Positions 25,096 to 32,154 of a stretch of DNA of 36,555 bases are shown piece after piece. This DNA comes from Mycobacterium gordonae. GTDB taxonomy: Bacteria > Actinomycetota > Actinomycetes > Mycobacteriales > Mycobacteriaceae. Positions within the stretch are counted from its first letter, which is position 1, and the number at the start of each line of letters is the position of its first letter. A program made the translations under genes and the position numbers. A model generated the notes under the pieces. The model was not told the DNA's origin, made no database searches, and saw only the letters and a list, made by a program, of their open reading frames with translations. The stretch is taken from positions 1 through 36,555 of the forward strand of contig NZ_LKTM01000348.1 in the NCBI RefSeq assembly GCF_001417955.2, read 5' to 3'.

Positions 25096-25632
25096 CTAAT
25101 GGCGCGGGGCCCAGTCGGGCCCGGGGTGGCTGGGGCGGTAGTGGAGGCGGTCGCGCGCCCAGGTCCCGAAGTTCTGCGAATTGGCTGTGGTGCGTTCGGA
25201 TTCCACGGTCAGCGAAGGCAGCGGTATGCGCCGCCACCCGGTGTGGTCGACGGGAAGATCGTGGTGGGCGATGTATTCGCGCTTGTCGAGGTTGCACAGA
25301 TAACCTGCGGCGGTCGACGCGGCTGCCTGGCCCAGCGGCGTGTTCGGTGCGACGGCGTCAGCCACGAGTCCGTTGAGCCGCACGAAATGGCGGTCCTCGA
25401 CAAGGAAGTACAGGTTGGCCTGGTGGCCGGGGTCGGGGTCGGCGTAGTCACCGGCCCAGACCAGGCGCAGACCGCCGTCGAGAGCCAGCAGAGTCAGCAC
25501 CGCAGACATCAGCGGGACGTCGGCGCGGGTGTGTCCGGCCAGCTTGAGACCTGAGCCGTAGTCGGCGGGGTCCAGCGCGCAGACGATGTGCCCGGCGGTG
25601 TTGAGGAAGATCGGGGTGAAGTACTCGCCCAT
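25096..25632 (-). CDS. Hypothetical protein, second gene of cassette A
   Basis: A 178-residue, probably soluble protein with no family I recognise. Features: an N-terminal beta-rich segment (GEYFTPIFLNTAGHIVCAL), a central WAGDYADPD loop, and an aromatic C-terminus. It begins 28 bp after the stop of the preceding gene, with AAAGGAGCC before the ATG, and is transcribed with it. It is the cassette gene closest to the proposed oriT. Confidence 0.7.
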   Translation of the reverse strand: MGEYFTPIFLNTAGHIVCALDPADYGSGLKLAGHTRADVPLMSAVLTLLALDGGLRLVWAGDYADPDPGHQANLYFLVEDRHFVRLNGLVADAVAPNTPLGQAAASTAAGYLCNLDKREYIAHHDLPVDHTGWRRIPLPSLTVESERTTANSQNFGTWARDRLHYRPSHPGPDWAPRH

Positions 25633-25660
25633 GAGCTCGGCTCCTTTCGGTGTCGGGGGG

Positions 25661-26002
25661 TCAGCGACCGATGCCGGCGGCCATGGCGTCGGCGGAGACA
25701 GGCTTCCATCCGACAGATTCCACGGCCCAGGCGGTTTCGCCGGTGACGACGACGTCGCCGACGGACAGGCTCCGGTGCCCGGCCAGGCGGTAGCGCAGTG
25801 CCCAGATGTGTTCGGGCTCGTCGATGTTGAGCTGTTCGAAAACGATCTCGCGCGCGGCCTCGATCAGCGCTGGGCTGTGCAGGTGCTCGGCGAGCTCGAG
25901 GTCGAAGCTTTCGGCCATGCGCAGTGAAGCGATGGTCTGATCGAAACCGAAGGAACTGCCGGCGGCGTGGTTGAGGTAGACGGTGGTGCGCAGGATGGTC
26001 AT
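25661..26002 (-). CDS. Hypothetical protein, first gene of cassette A
   Basis: A 113-residue protein starting MTILRTTVYLNHAAG, with helices around 28-58 and a C-terminal strand region SLSVGDVVVTGETAWAVESV, a small beta-barrel-like motif. Function unknown. The ATG at 26002 is chosen; the longer open frame runs into the element A leader. The predicted leader from the folded element A promoter is about 40 nt. Confidence 0.7.
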   Translation of the reverse strand: MTILRTTVYLNHAAGSSFGFDQTIASLRMAESFDLELAEHLHSPALIEAAREIVFEQLNIDEPEHIWALRYRLAGHRSLSVGDVVVTGETAWAVESVGWKPVSADAMAAGIGR

Positions 26003-26028
26003 TACAAAAGCCCTTACGCGGGGTGGGT

Positions 26029-26235
26029 GTGCCGGTCGGCACGGGGTGTGGGCAAGCGGGTGAGGGTGGGCTGTCAACCCCGAAGAGTCCGGTGGTGGGG
26101 CCGGCGGATTTGTCGCCCGCGAGCGTCAGCGAGCTGGTAGGCGGCAAATGTCCTCCGCCGCCGGCGCCACCGGCGGGCGTGGGTGGACAGCTCGGGCCCC
26201 CGCCCGGTTAGCGTGTGCGCCCCGTCGAGCGGCAC
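26029..26235 (-). promoter_or_regulatory. Element A: foldable inverted-arm promoter, divergent copy
   Basis: Left arm starts GTGCCGGTCGGCAC (26029); right arm ends in CGGCAC (26235). Stem S1 pairs CTGTCAACCC (26071-26080) with GGGTGGACAG (26181-26190). Inner stem pairs ATTTGTCGCC with GGCGGCAAAT, with one T:G wobble on the + strand. The right arm carries TGGACA (26184-26189), 19 nt, then TAGCGT (26209-26214). Opposite this -10 the left arm reads, for the leftward gene, TGCCCA, so the -10 would be largely unpaired in the fold. The sequence is clearly related to copies C-E but has accumulated changes, several compensated. Confidence 0.7.
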
Positions 26236-26310
26236 AACAAGGTAAGTGGTGGACGGATGGCCGCCGCTGCGGCGGCCGTTGCGCGCCGCCAGGCGCGGCG
26301 GTTAGGCCGG

Positions 26311-26364
26311 AAGAAAAAGAGGGGCCCGGCCAACCCCCGCGTGTGGGTGCTGGCCGGGCCCGGG
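26311..26364 (-). terminator. Intrinsic terminator of the DUF932 gene
   Basis: An 11-bp stem GGGCCCGGCCA (26322-26332) / TGGCCGGGCCC (26351-26361) followed on the - strand by a T-rich CTCTTTTTCTT tract, ten bases after the stop at 26374. Confidence 0.88.
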
Positions 26365-26373
26365 TGGGTCGGG

Positions 26374-27417
26374 TTAAAGCGTCTGCAGCATCCGGAAGGC
26401 TTGGGCTTTCAGCGAACTGGTGCTGGCCGCGCTGGCGATGTTGCGCAGCGCGCGGGCCGCGGCCGCGTCACTGCTGGTGCGGGCACCTCGGACCGGGACG
26501 TGATGGTCGAGGTATTCGGTGACGGCGTTGTAGGCCGCCCACCGGGTTCCGGCGATCGGGGTGATGGTCGGCGAGGACATCCACAGCTTCACGATGCCGT
26601 TGGCCCGTTCGCGGCGGTGCCGGCGCGTGGCGGTACTGGTCGCGGCGTCGACCTCGAACAGGTGGTGGGTGAAGTCGCGGACCTGATCGGTGTCCATCTC
26701 GCGGGCATAGAGAGCGGCCGCTTCGGCCTCGAACGCCCGGGCGTAGCGCCAGGTCAGTTTGAGTGCGTTGCGGGCCTCGGAGATGGCCGCGCGCGCTCCG
26801 CCGGTGTGCCGGATTCCCCAGCTGGCCTTGGCATCTCGCAGTGCGGCCGATTGGGTGTTGGCGCACACGATGCGGATCGGGGTGACCAGGAAGGTGAACT
26901 TCGAGGACCCGTCGTGGGAATTGAGCGCGGCCAGGTAGAGCTCGGTGCGGTCTTTGGTGCCGTCGCGACCGTCGAACACGATGGCCTCGGGCAGCTTCAT
27001 GGTGACGAAGGTTTCCCGCCCGCCGCGCAACGCGCCGGCGGTCTCGAAGTGCGCCCCGCTTTCGTCGACGAGGGCGTCGAGCAGCTCGCAGGACGCTTCG
27101 TTTTGGACGGGCTCGTACTTGCTGCCCACGACACCGAGGACGTCCAGGCGGCCGTTGATGGGGTTGGTGCGCACGGTGGCGTAGAAATCGGGCACCGGCA
27201 GGGGTTGCGGTGCGGTGACGCCGTTTTCGTCGATGACGGGCTCCTGGGGCACCTGCAAGGCCATTTTGCGGACGTTCCAGCCGGCCAGGTGGGCGGCGTC
27301 GAGGGCTTCGCGTGCGGTCATGGTGTGGCCGACGGTTTGGCCCAGGCGGTGCCAGTGGTCGCTGCGGGAGTTGGCGAAGGAGGCGATGCCGCTGGTGATG
27401 TCGAGTTCGTGTGCCAT
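26374..27417 (-). CDS. DUF932 (phage/plasmid-like, TIGR03299-type) protein, cassette B
   Basis: A 347-residue protein of the DUF932 family found on phages and plasmids, function unknown. The family signature is visible in DHWHRLGQTVGHTMTAREAL near the N-terminus, the GSKYEPVQNEASCELLDALV segment, and the central FLVTPIRIVCANTQ motif with the invariant NT. The ATG at 27417 follows AAAGGAACAC. The longer open frame upstream reads through element B and is not coding. It is a single-gene transcription unit between element B and its own terminator. Confidence 0.9.
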   Translation of the reverse strand: MAHELDITSGIASFANSRSDHWHRLGQTVGHTMTAREALDAAHLAGWNVRKMALQVPQEPVIDENGVTAPQPLPVPDFYATVRTNPINGRLDVLGVVGSKYEPVQNEASCELLDALVDESGAHFETAGALRGGRETFVTMKLPEAIVFDGRDGTKDRTELYLAALNSHDGSSKFTFLVTPIRIVCANTQSAALRDAKASWGIRHTGGARAAISEARNALKLTWRYARAFEAEAAALYAREMDTDQVRDFTHHLFEVDAATSTATRRHRRERANGIVKLWMSSPTITPIAGTRWAAYNAVTEYLDHHVPVRGARTSSDAAAARALRNIASAASTSSLKAQAFRMLQTL

Positions 27418-27450
27418 GAGAGGTGTTCCTTTCGGGAAACGGTGTTGTGG

Positions 27451-27686
27451 TGCGCCGGTCGGCGCAGGGGTGCTTGCAAGCGGGTGGGGGTGGACGGTCA
27501 ACCCCGCAGAGTCCGCGGCGGGTGTTCGCCGGGTTTTCGGCCCGCGCCCGCCCGGCGCGCAGCGCCTCGGGGCGGGCTGGCATAGGGCCGAAAACGGTCA
27601 CTCGGCTACGGCGATGCCCGACCGTGGGCGTGGGTTGAGCGGACGGGTCCCCACCCGGTTACCCTGTGCGCCCTGCTGACAGGCAA
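27451..27686 (-). promoter_or_regulatory. Element B: foldable inverted-arm promoter, divergent copy
   Basis: Left arm starts TGCGCCGGTCGGCGCA (27451). S1 pairs CGGTCAACCC (27495-27504) with GGGTTGAGCG (27632-27641). Inner stem TTTTCGGCCC / GGGCCGAAAA is perfect although the sequence around it has diverged from C-E. The right arm carries TTGAGC (27635-27640), 19 nt, then TACCCT (27660-27665), lying opposite a left-arm TGCAAG. Predicted leader to the DUF932 start is about 49 nt. Confidence 0.7.
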
Positions 27687-27772
27687 AAAGGTTGAGGGGC
27701 TGCGGATTACGCGACGCCACGGGCGGCAGCGACAGGGACTTCCTACGGCGGCTGGCCGGGGGTGGGGCCGGA

Positions 27773-27826
27773 AGAAAAAAGGGGGGCCCGGCCGACCCCC
27801 GGTGTGAAGGGTGCTGGCCGGGCCGG
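27773..27826 (-). terminator. Intrinsic terminator of cassette C
   Basis: Stem GGCCCGGCC (27785-27793) / GGCCGGGCC (27816-27824), followed on the - strand by CCCCCC and TTTTTTC, just after the stop at 27838. Confidence 0.88.
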
Positions 27827-27837
27827 GTAGCTCGGGT

Positions 27838-28155
27838 TCAGGTCAGGCCTGCGGCGCACAGGGCACGCCGGATGGCGGCCAGGGCGGCGACGGTGTCGCT
27901 GATCATGGCCCAGGCTTCCCAACCGCGTAGGGCTGCGTCGACGTCGGCGTGTGCGACGCCGGGGCGGGTGAGTGCTTGGGTGCGGCCGTGGTCGGGGCGG
28001 CGGGTGTCGTCGACGACGGCAACGAGTTGGCCGGTTCCGTCGAACAGGCGCGGGTCGCCGGGGGGTGCCCAGTTGAGTTGGAACCGGAGCTGGTAAGTGA
28101 TGTTGTCGGGCGGGTCGATGAAGTCGAGGGCCAGTCCGTAGTCGATGTCGGGCAT
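27838..28155 (-). CDS. Hypothetical protein, second gene of cassette C
   Basis: A 105-residue protein. N-terminal half beta-rich and acidic (DIDYGLALDFIDPPDNITYQ), C-terminal half helical (ALRGWEAWAMISDTVAALAA). Not recognised. AAGGAGA lies six bases before the ATG at 28155. It follows the 161-residue gene after an 88-bp gap containing a strong hairpin. Confidence 0.65.
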   Translation of the reverse strand: MPDIDYGLALDFIDPPDNITYQLRFQLNWAPPGDPRLFDGTGQLVAVVDDTRRPDHGRTQALTRPGVAHADVDAALRGWEAWAMISDTVAALAAIRRALCAAGLT

Positions 28156-28190
28156 GAGGGTCTCCTTGAAGGTGGTGCGAATAGGGGAGA

Positions 28191-28223
28191 CCGGGCCCGC
28201 GCGGTGAGGGTCGCGGGCCCCGG
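28191..28223 (-). terminator. GC-rich hairpin between the two genes of cassette C
   Basis: GGGCCCGCG (28193-28201) / CGCGGGCCC (28212-28220) form a 9-bp stem extended by CCG/CGG. It is followed on the - strand by GGTCTCCCC, without a T-run, so it probably reduces rather than stops transcription or stabilises the upstream mRNA. Confidence 0.5.
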
Positions 28224-28243
28224 CCTGGAGTGGTGGTGGGTTG

Positions 28244-28729
28244 TTAGGCGGCGTGGCGGTTGTGGTGGTCCAGCAGGTGTTCGATCGCGTCGTCGAGGGC
28301 GTCGTAGTCGATCGGGCGGCGGTCGTCGATGGTGGTGGTCCACAGCGGGTCGTCGGCGTCGAGGAGTTCGTCGCCGGTGGCGCCCGCCAGGCGGTAGGTG
28401 TGGCCGGCGGCGGTCGCGGACCAGGCCCACGTGTTGGTGGGCAGGGCGTGGAAGGTGAGGTCGCCGGCGCGGACTTTGAGGATCCGGGTCACCGGGCGGG
28501 TGCGCAGGTCCGGTGTGGTGGCTTCGACGGCGGCGAGCTGGCCGTGGTCGTCGGTGGCCAGCAGGATCAGGCGGTGTCCGCCGGTGGTGGTGCGTTCGTG
28601 CACGGTGGTCAGCGCGATGTCACCGTGGTTGTGGGCGGCGATGCGGGTGATTCCGTAGGCCTGCTCGGCGATGCGGCCCGCGGCCTCGTCGCACAGGTTG
28701 AAGGCGTGCTCGAATTCTGAGATCTCCAT
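28244..28729 (-). CDS. Hypothetical protein, first gene of cassette C
   Basis: A 161-residue soluble protein with mixed alpha/beta character. A segment of strands (GHRLILLATDDHGQLAAVEA, then VTRILKVRAGDLTFHA) is followed by an acidic C-terminal helix ending LDHHNRHAA. Not recognised. The ATG at 28729 follows CGGAGAACACGACC. The frame continues upstream into element C but that part is not coding. Predicted leader from the folded promoter about 50 nt. Confidence 0.7.
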   Translation of the reverse strand: MEISEFEHAFNLCDEAAGRIAEQAYGITRIAAHNHGDIALTTVHERTTTGGHRLILLATDDHGQLAAVEATTPDLRTRPVTRILKVRAGDLTFHALPTNTWAWSATAAGHTYRLAGATGDELLDADDPLWTTTIDDRRPIDYDALDDAIEHLLDHHNRHAA

Positions 28730-28760
28730 GGTCGTGTTCTCCGTTCGCTCAACGTGATTG

Positions 28761-28974
28761 GCTGCGCCGGTCAGCGCTGGGGGTGCGGTCAATCGGTCGA
28801 GGGTGGGCTGTCAACCCCGAAGAGTCCGGTGGTGGCGCCGGCGGATTTTCGGCCCGCGAGCGGCAGCGAGCTTGGTAGGGCCGGAAATGTCCTCCGCCGC
28901 CGGCGCCACCACCGGGCGTGGGTTGACAGGTCGGGCCCCCGGCCGATTAGGCTGCGCCCCCTTGCTGACGGCAA
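28761..28974 (-). promoter_or_regulatory. Element C: foldable inverted-arm promoter, best-paired copy
   Basis: S1 pairs CTGTCAACCC (28809-28818) with GGGTTGACAG (28920-28929), ten perfect pairs. The next stem CCGGTGGTGGCGCCGGCGG pairs over 19 bases with a perfect complement before 28914. The inner stem ATTTTCGGCCC / GGGCCGGAAAT has a T:G wobble on the + strand. The right arm carries TTGACA (28923-28928), 19 nt, TAGGCT (28948-28953). Opposite it the left arm gives TGACCG. Outer arms still pair (GTCAGC with GCTGAC). A competing duplex promoter on the - strand, TTGCCG-17 nt-CCTAAT (28974 to 28946), cannot be excluded. Confidence 0.75.
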
Positions 28975-29060
28975 AAAAGTCGAGCGGCTACGGATTACGC
29001 GACGCCACCGGCGGGCGTGACCGCCACTGCGCGCGGCAGCCGGCGGGGCCCTGGCCGGAA

Positions 29061-29110
29061 GAAAAAGGGGGACCGGCCAACCCCCGTGCGGTGGGAGCTG
29101 GCCGGTCCCG
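29061..29110 (-). terminator. Intrinsic terminator of cassette D
   Basis: Stem GGGACCGGCCA (29069-29079) / TGGCCGGTCCC (29099-29109) with CCCCC and TTTTTC following on the - strand. The stem differs from the other cassette terminators by paired changes (A:T for C:G). Confidence 0.88.
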
Positions 29111-29122
29111 GCTTGGTGGTGA

Positions 29123-30091
29123 TCAGTCGGTGTCGGGGGTGCGGGGTTCGGTGGCGGCGATGAGCGCTTGGCTGATCTTTTCCGGTGAGAGCCCGGCACG
29201 CAGTGCGGCCGAGAGCAGACCGGCCAGTCTCGGCTCGGGTGTGTGGCTGGTGTGGGCTTCGTCGAACGCGGCGTCTAGGGCGATGCCGGCGCGTACGGTG
29301 TCCCCGTTCAGGCACAGGCAGGCCGCCGCTACGGTGAGGGCTTCGGCGCGGGGTGCGCCGCGCAGTCGGCGGGCGATGTGGGTCCACAGGTCCGCGGCGT
29401 ACTCGGGGGTGTCGACGGCCAGCCCGATCATCGCGTCGCGCAGGGCGGGGTGTGCGGTGATCAGGATGCCCGCGCGGGTGGCCAAGGTGGGGTTGGTGAT
29501 GGGACCACCGGCCAGGGCGGCGGTGATCTCCTCGACGGTCGCTGCGACGAGGCGGGCGTGGTTGCCGATCTGGGCCGGGGGTGCGGGGGGCAGCGGGCTG
29601 AATTCGTCCTCGATTTCGCTGCGGTGGGCGCGGATGGTGTGGCCGCGGTGGACAAGTTGGGCGGTGAGCACGGCGTCGGTGTAGGGGTAGGTGGGTCCGT
29701 ACTGGCCGGTGTCGATGTCGAGCCATTGGCCGGTCTCGGTGACGTCGCGGGTGTGCAGGCAGCGCAACACCTCGATGTTGATGGCGCGCAGGGAGTCTCG
29801 GGTTGCCTCGACCAGGTGGCGGGCGTGGATGTCGTGGGGTTGGTCGCAGACCGCGAGGATGATCGCGGCGGCGAAGTTCCCGGCACGCAGGTTGCAGGTG
29901 GCGGGGAAGTTGGTGGCTTGGTCGGTGCTGTTGATCATGTCGAAGCGGGCCGCGCAGCGCACCCCAAGACCGGTGGTGGGGTGCTGCTGGAGCAGGTAGA
30001 CCACGATGCTGTTGGTCGGGACGAATCCGAGCAGGCCGGGTGCGGCGGCGACGATGTCGGCGGGGGTGCGCAGTGCGTTGACGTTCTCCAT
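29123..30091 (-). CDS. DUF4192 family protein, cassette D
   Basis: A 322-residue protein matching the actinobacterial DUF4192 family. It begins with the characteristic RTPADIVAAAPGLLGFVPTN followed by the hydrophobic SIVVYLL strand and a Rossmann-like alternation of strands and helices, and ends in helical repeats (AEALTVAAACLCLNGD). Family function is unknown. The ATG at 30091 follows CGGAGAACAC. The longer open frame upstream traverses element D. It is a single-gene unit with its own terminator. Confidence 0.88.
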   Translation of the reverse strand: MENVNALRTPADIVAAAPGLLGFVPTNSIVVYLLQQHPTTGLGVRCAARFDMINSTDQATNFPATCNLRAGNFAAAIILAVCDQPHDIHARHLVEATRDSLRAINIEVLRCLHTRDVTETGQWLDIDTGQYGPTYPYTDAVLTAQLVHRGHTIRAHRSEIEDEFSPLPPAPPAQIGNHARLVAATVEEITAALAGGPITNPTLATRAGILITAHPALRDAMIGLAVDTPEYAADLWTHIARRLRGAPRAEALTVAAACLCLNGDTVRAGIALDAAFDEAHTSHTPEPRLAGLLSAALRAGLSPEKISQALIAATEPRTPDTD

Positions 30092-30093
30092 GG

Positions 30094-30375
30094 TGTTCTC
30101 CGTTCGGTGAAGGTGATTGGCTGCGCCGGTCAGCGCTAAGGGGTGGGCGTCAATCGGGTGAGGGTGGGCGGTCAACCCCGAAGAGTCCGGTGGTGGTGCC
30201 GGCGGATTTTCGGCCCGCGAGCGCAGCGAGCTGGGTAGGGCCGAAAATGTCTTCCGCCGCCGGCGCCGACGCCGGGCGTGGGTTGACTGCTCGGGCCCCC
30301 GGCCGATTACGCTTTGCCCCTTTGCTGACGGCAATAGAGTTGAGCGGCTACGGATTACGCGGCGCCACGGGCGGG
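30094..30375 (+). repeat. 282-bp direct repeat, copy 1 (element D plus flanks)
   Basis: By eye identical over its full length to 31025-31306 (offset 931 bp). It spans the gene-proximal leader, the whole of element D and the conserved upstream box, and ends abruptly where the sequence before each terminator diverges. Confidence 0.9.
30120..30334 (-). promoter_or_regulatory. Element D: foldable inverted-arm promoter
   Basis: S1 pairs CGGTCAACCC (30169-30178) with GGGTTGACTG (30280-30289), one G:T wobble. The 19-base middle stem has three T:G wobbles and one mismatch. Inner stem ATTTTCGGCCC / GGGCCGAAAAT is perfect. All wobbles are pairs only on the + strand. The right arm carries TTGACT (30283-30288), 19 nt, TACGCT (30308-30313), opposite left-arm TGACGC. 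Predicted leader to the DUF4192 start about 50 nt. Confidence 0.75.
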
Positions 30376-30420
30376 CACCAGCGCAGCCGGTTGGCAGCCG
30401 GCGGGGTTGTGAGTCGGAAG

Positions 30421-30471
30421 AAAAAATGGGCCTGGCCAGCCCTGCGTGTGGCGGGGGAGCTGGCCAGGCCG
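30421..30471 (-). terminator. Intrinsic terminator of cassette E
   Basis: Stem GGCCTGGCCAGC (30429-30440) / GCTGGCCAGGCC (30459-30470), followed on the - strand by CATTTTTTC. Confidence 0.88.
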
Positions 30472-30481
30472 ACCTGCGCGG

Positions 30482-31021
30482 TTAGGCGATCCGGTAATCG
30501 CAGCTGGTGGGGTCTGCGTCGTATTGCTGGCCGTCGGCGAAGATCGCGATCGCGGTCTGATGTGTGCGGCGCAGCAGTTCGATCATGGACAGCAGTCCGG
30601 CTTGGTCGCGAAGCTGCCAGGTCAGTGGGCCGGTGTAGAGGTCGATCCAGTTGACGTTCGCGGTTTTGAACCGGTTGAGCGCGGATTGGGTGACGACGGC
30701 GTAGGTGGGTCGGCGCGTCCACTCGACGCTGAGCGCCACACGGGCCTCGATCTCGTGCGGGTCGCGCCGCAGTGTCGGAATGTGGTGGGGAATGCCCAGC
30801 ATCTGTGTGCGGGCGGCGGTGAACGCCTCTAGCAGCCCCTGCACGGCATGGCAGCTGTAGAAGATCATGTGAATACCAGCACAGGCCAGAGAGATTCGGG
30901 CGTCCGGGGTGCGCGCGTGGTGGGCGGACACCTCGGCGTGCTGTTGGCCTTTGACGGTGACGATGCTATGGGTGATGGTCGCGGCTGGGGTGAGGTGGTT
31001 GGGCTTGGCCGAGGTGGTCAT
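30482..31021 (-). CDS. Hypothetical protein, cassette E
   Basis: A 179-residue protein without a recognised family. Features: a beta-rich first third (ITHSIVTVKGQQHAEVSAHH), an alpha-helical centre (VQGLLEAFTAARTQMLGI) and a C-terminus predicted as helix-strand (LLSMIELLRRTHQTAIAIFA). The ATG at 31021 follows CGGAGAACATC. It is a single-gene unit flanked by two identical promoter elements, so homologous recombination could remove it. Confidence 0.7.
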   Translation of the reverse strand: MTTSAKPNHLTPAATITHSIVTVKGQQHAEVSAHHARTPDARISLACAGIHMIFYSCHAVQGLLEAFTAARTQMLGIPHHIPTLRRDPHEIEARVALSVEWTRRPTYAVVTQSALNRFKTANVNWIDLYTGPLTWQLRDQAGLLSMIELLRRTHQTAIAIFADGQQYDADPTSCDYRIA

Positions 31022-31024
31022 GGA

Positions 31025-31306
31025 TGTTCTCCGTTCGGTGAAGGTGATTGGCTGCGCCGGTCAGCGCTAAGGGGTGGGCGTCAATCGGGTGAGGGTGGGC
31101 GGTCAACCCCGAAGAGTCCGGTGGTGGTGCCGGCGGATTTTCGGCCCGCGAGCGCAGCGAGCTGGGTAGGGCCGAAAATGTCTTCCGCCGCCGGCGCCGA
31201 CGCCGGGCGTGGGTTGACTGCTCGGGCCCCCGGCCGATTACGCTTTGCCCCTTTGCTGACGGCAATAGAGTTGAGCGGCTACGGATTACGCGGCGCCACG
31301 GGCGGG
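31025..31306 (+). repeat. 282-bp direct repeat, copy 2 (element E plus flanks)
   Basis: By eye identical to 30094-30375. The perfect identity, compared with marked divergence among copies A, B, C and F, indicates recent duplication or gene conversion. Confidence 0.9.
31051..31265 (-). promoter_or_regulatory. Element E: foldable inverted-arm promoter
   Basis: Same sequence as element D. S1 arms at 31100-31109 and 31211-31220; right-arm TTGACT at 31214-31219 and TACGCT at 31239-31244. It precedes the 179-residue gene. Confidence 0.75.
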
Positions 31307-31351
31307 GGTGACCGGCACTGCGCGCGGCAGCCGGCCGGGGCCCTGGCCGGA

Positions 31352-31407
31352 ACAAAAAAGGGGGCCCGGCCAACCCCCGGTGTGGTGGGGGAGCTGGCCG
31401 GGCCCGG
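31352..31407 (-). terminator. Intrinsic terminator of cassette F
   Basis: Stem GGGCCCGGCCA (31362-31372) / TGGCCGGGCCC (31395-31405), followed on the - strand by CCCCCTTTTTTG, four bases after the stop at 31411. Confidence 0.9.
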
Positions 31408-31410
31408 GTG

Positions 31411-31758
31411 TTAGAACAGGCGACCGGCGCGGTGCGGGTCGTTGTGGCAGGGGCAGCCACAGCGCCAGCAGAAACCGGGCAGGGACAGCTTGAGCAAAAT
31501 GCCGCCTTCGTGGGGGCCGCCGAGGCGATGCCCGCACTGATCGTGGCGGCCCTGGTCGCACGTTTTGGTCGGTGCGTTCTCGGGCATCTCGACGATGACT
31601 GGGGCGCCGTTGATTTCATCGGGGAAGGTGATCCAGCGGCGCCGGATGACCAGGCCGAGGTGGCGTTCTTTGCGGAAGGCCACCTGGGCGCGGCGTTTGA
31701 GGCACTGGATCGGCGCGGCGGAGGTGGCGGCCCATTGTTCCCAGAACTCGCTCATCAT
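31411..31758 (-). CDS. Cys/His-rich putative zinc-binding protein, second gene of cassette F
   Basis: A 115-residue protein. The N-terminus is basic (KRRAQVAFRKERHLGLVIRR). The C-terminal 50 residues carry CDQGRHDQCGH and FCWRCGCPCHNDP. The five cysteines in these two blocks and several histidines fit one or two zinc sites. This kind of motif recurs in actinobacterial phage and plasmid proteins of unknown function. AAAGGACCA precedes tandem ATG codons at 31758 and 31755. It lies 24 bp after the preceding gene, so the two are co-transcribed. Confidence 0.75.
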   Translation of the reverse strand: MMSEFWEQWAATSAAPIQCLKRRAQVAFRKERHLGLVIRRRWITFPDEINGAPVIVEMPENAPTKTCDQGRHDQCGHRLGGPHEGGILLKLSLPGFCWRCGCPCHNDPHRAGRLF

Positions 31759-31782
31759 TGGTCCTTTAGGAGTGTGGCCGGG

Positions 31783-32124
31783 TCAGGACCGGTCGGTGAC
31801 GTGTTGGGTCAGGGCGTAGGCGGCGCGGGTGAGCCGCAGGCTTTCGGTGATGAACGCGGCCACGTCTTCGCCACTGGTACCTTCGCTGAACTCGACGTCG
31901 TAGACCTGGTCACTGAGCAGGGCGCTGACCGCTGTGTGGGCTCCGGTGAGTGCGCTCAGGGCGGTGTTGAGGCTGGTGACGAGTTGGGCGCGGTGGTGTT
32001 CGATTTCCAGATCCCAGTCGGCGTAGAGGTTTTCGGTATCGGCGTCGCTGCCCACAGCTGGCGGCTGGTGCGGGTCGTGGTCGGCGCTGGTCCACGGGTC
32101 GATGGTGTGCTCGGTGGTGTTCAT
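31783..32124 (-). CDS. Hypothetical protein, first gene of cassette F; paralogue of the 98-residue gene at 35180
   Basis: A 113-residue protein, acidic and helical. Its C-terminal half, QVYDVEFSEGTSGEDVAAFI followed by TESLRLTRAAYAL, matches the gene at 35180-35476 position by position (VYD..F..G..G.DVAAF, then an R..RA.YA helix). Function unknown. It is headed by element F, with AAAGGAATCCTGACC before the ATG at 32124. Confidence 0.72.
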   Translation of the reverse strand: MNTTEHTIDPWTSADHDPHQPPAVGSDADTENLYADWDLEIEHHRAQLVTSLNTALSALTGAHTAVSALLSDQVYDVEFSEGTSGEDVAAFITESLRLTRAAYALTQHVTDRS

Positions 32125-32154
32125 GGTCAGGATTCCTTTGCGGTAGTGGTGATC

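Noticed and set aside
26215..27585. 456-codon + strand frame over the DUF932 gene
   Set aside because: Shadow of a recognised family gene; no Shine-Dalgarno or motif.
28923..28953. Ordinary rightward duplex promoter TTGACA-19 nt-TAGGCT (and equivalents in other copies)
   Set aside because: A 19-nt spacer is poor in duplex DNA, and transcription would run into the back of the neighbouring cassette's terminator with no gene to serve. The folded-strand reading explains the motif better. Not formally excluded.
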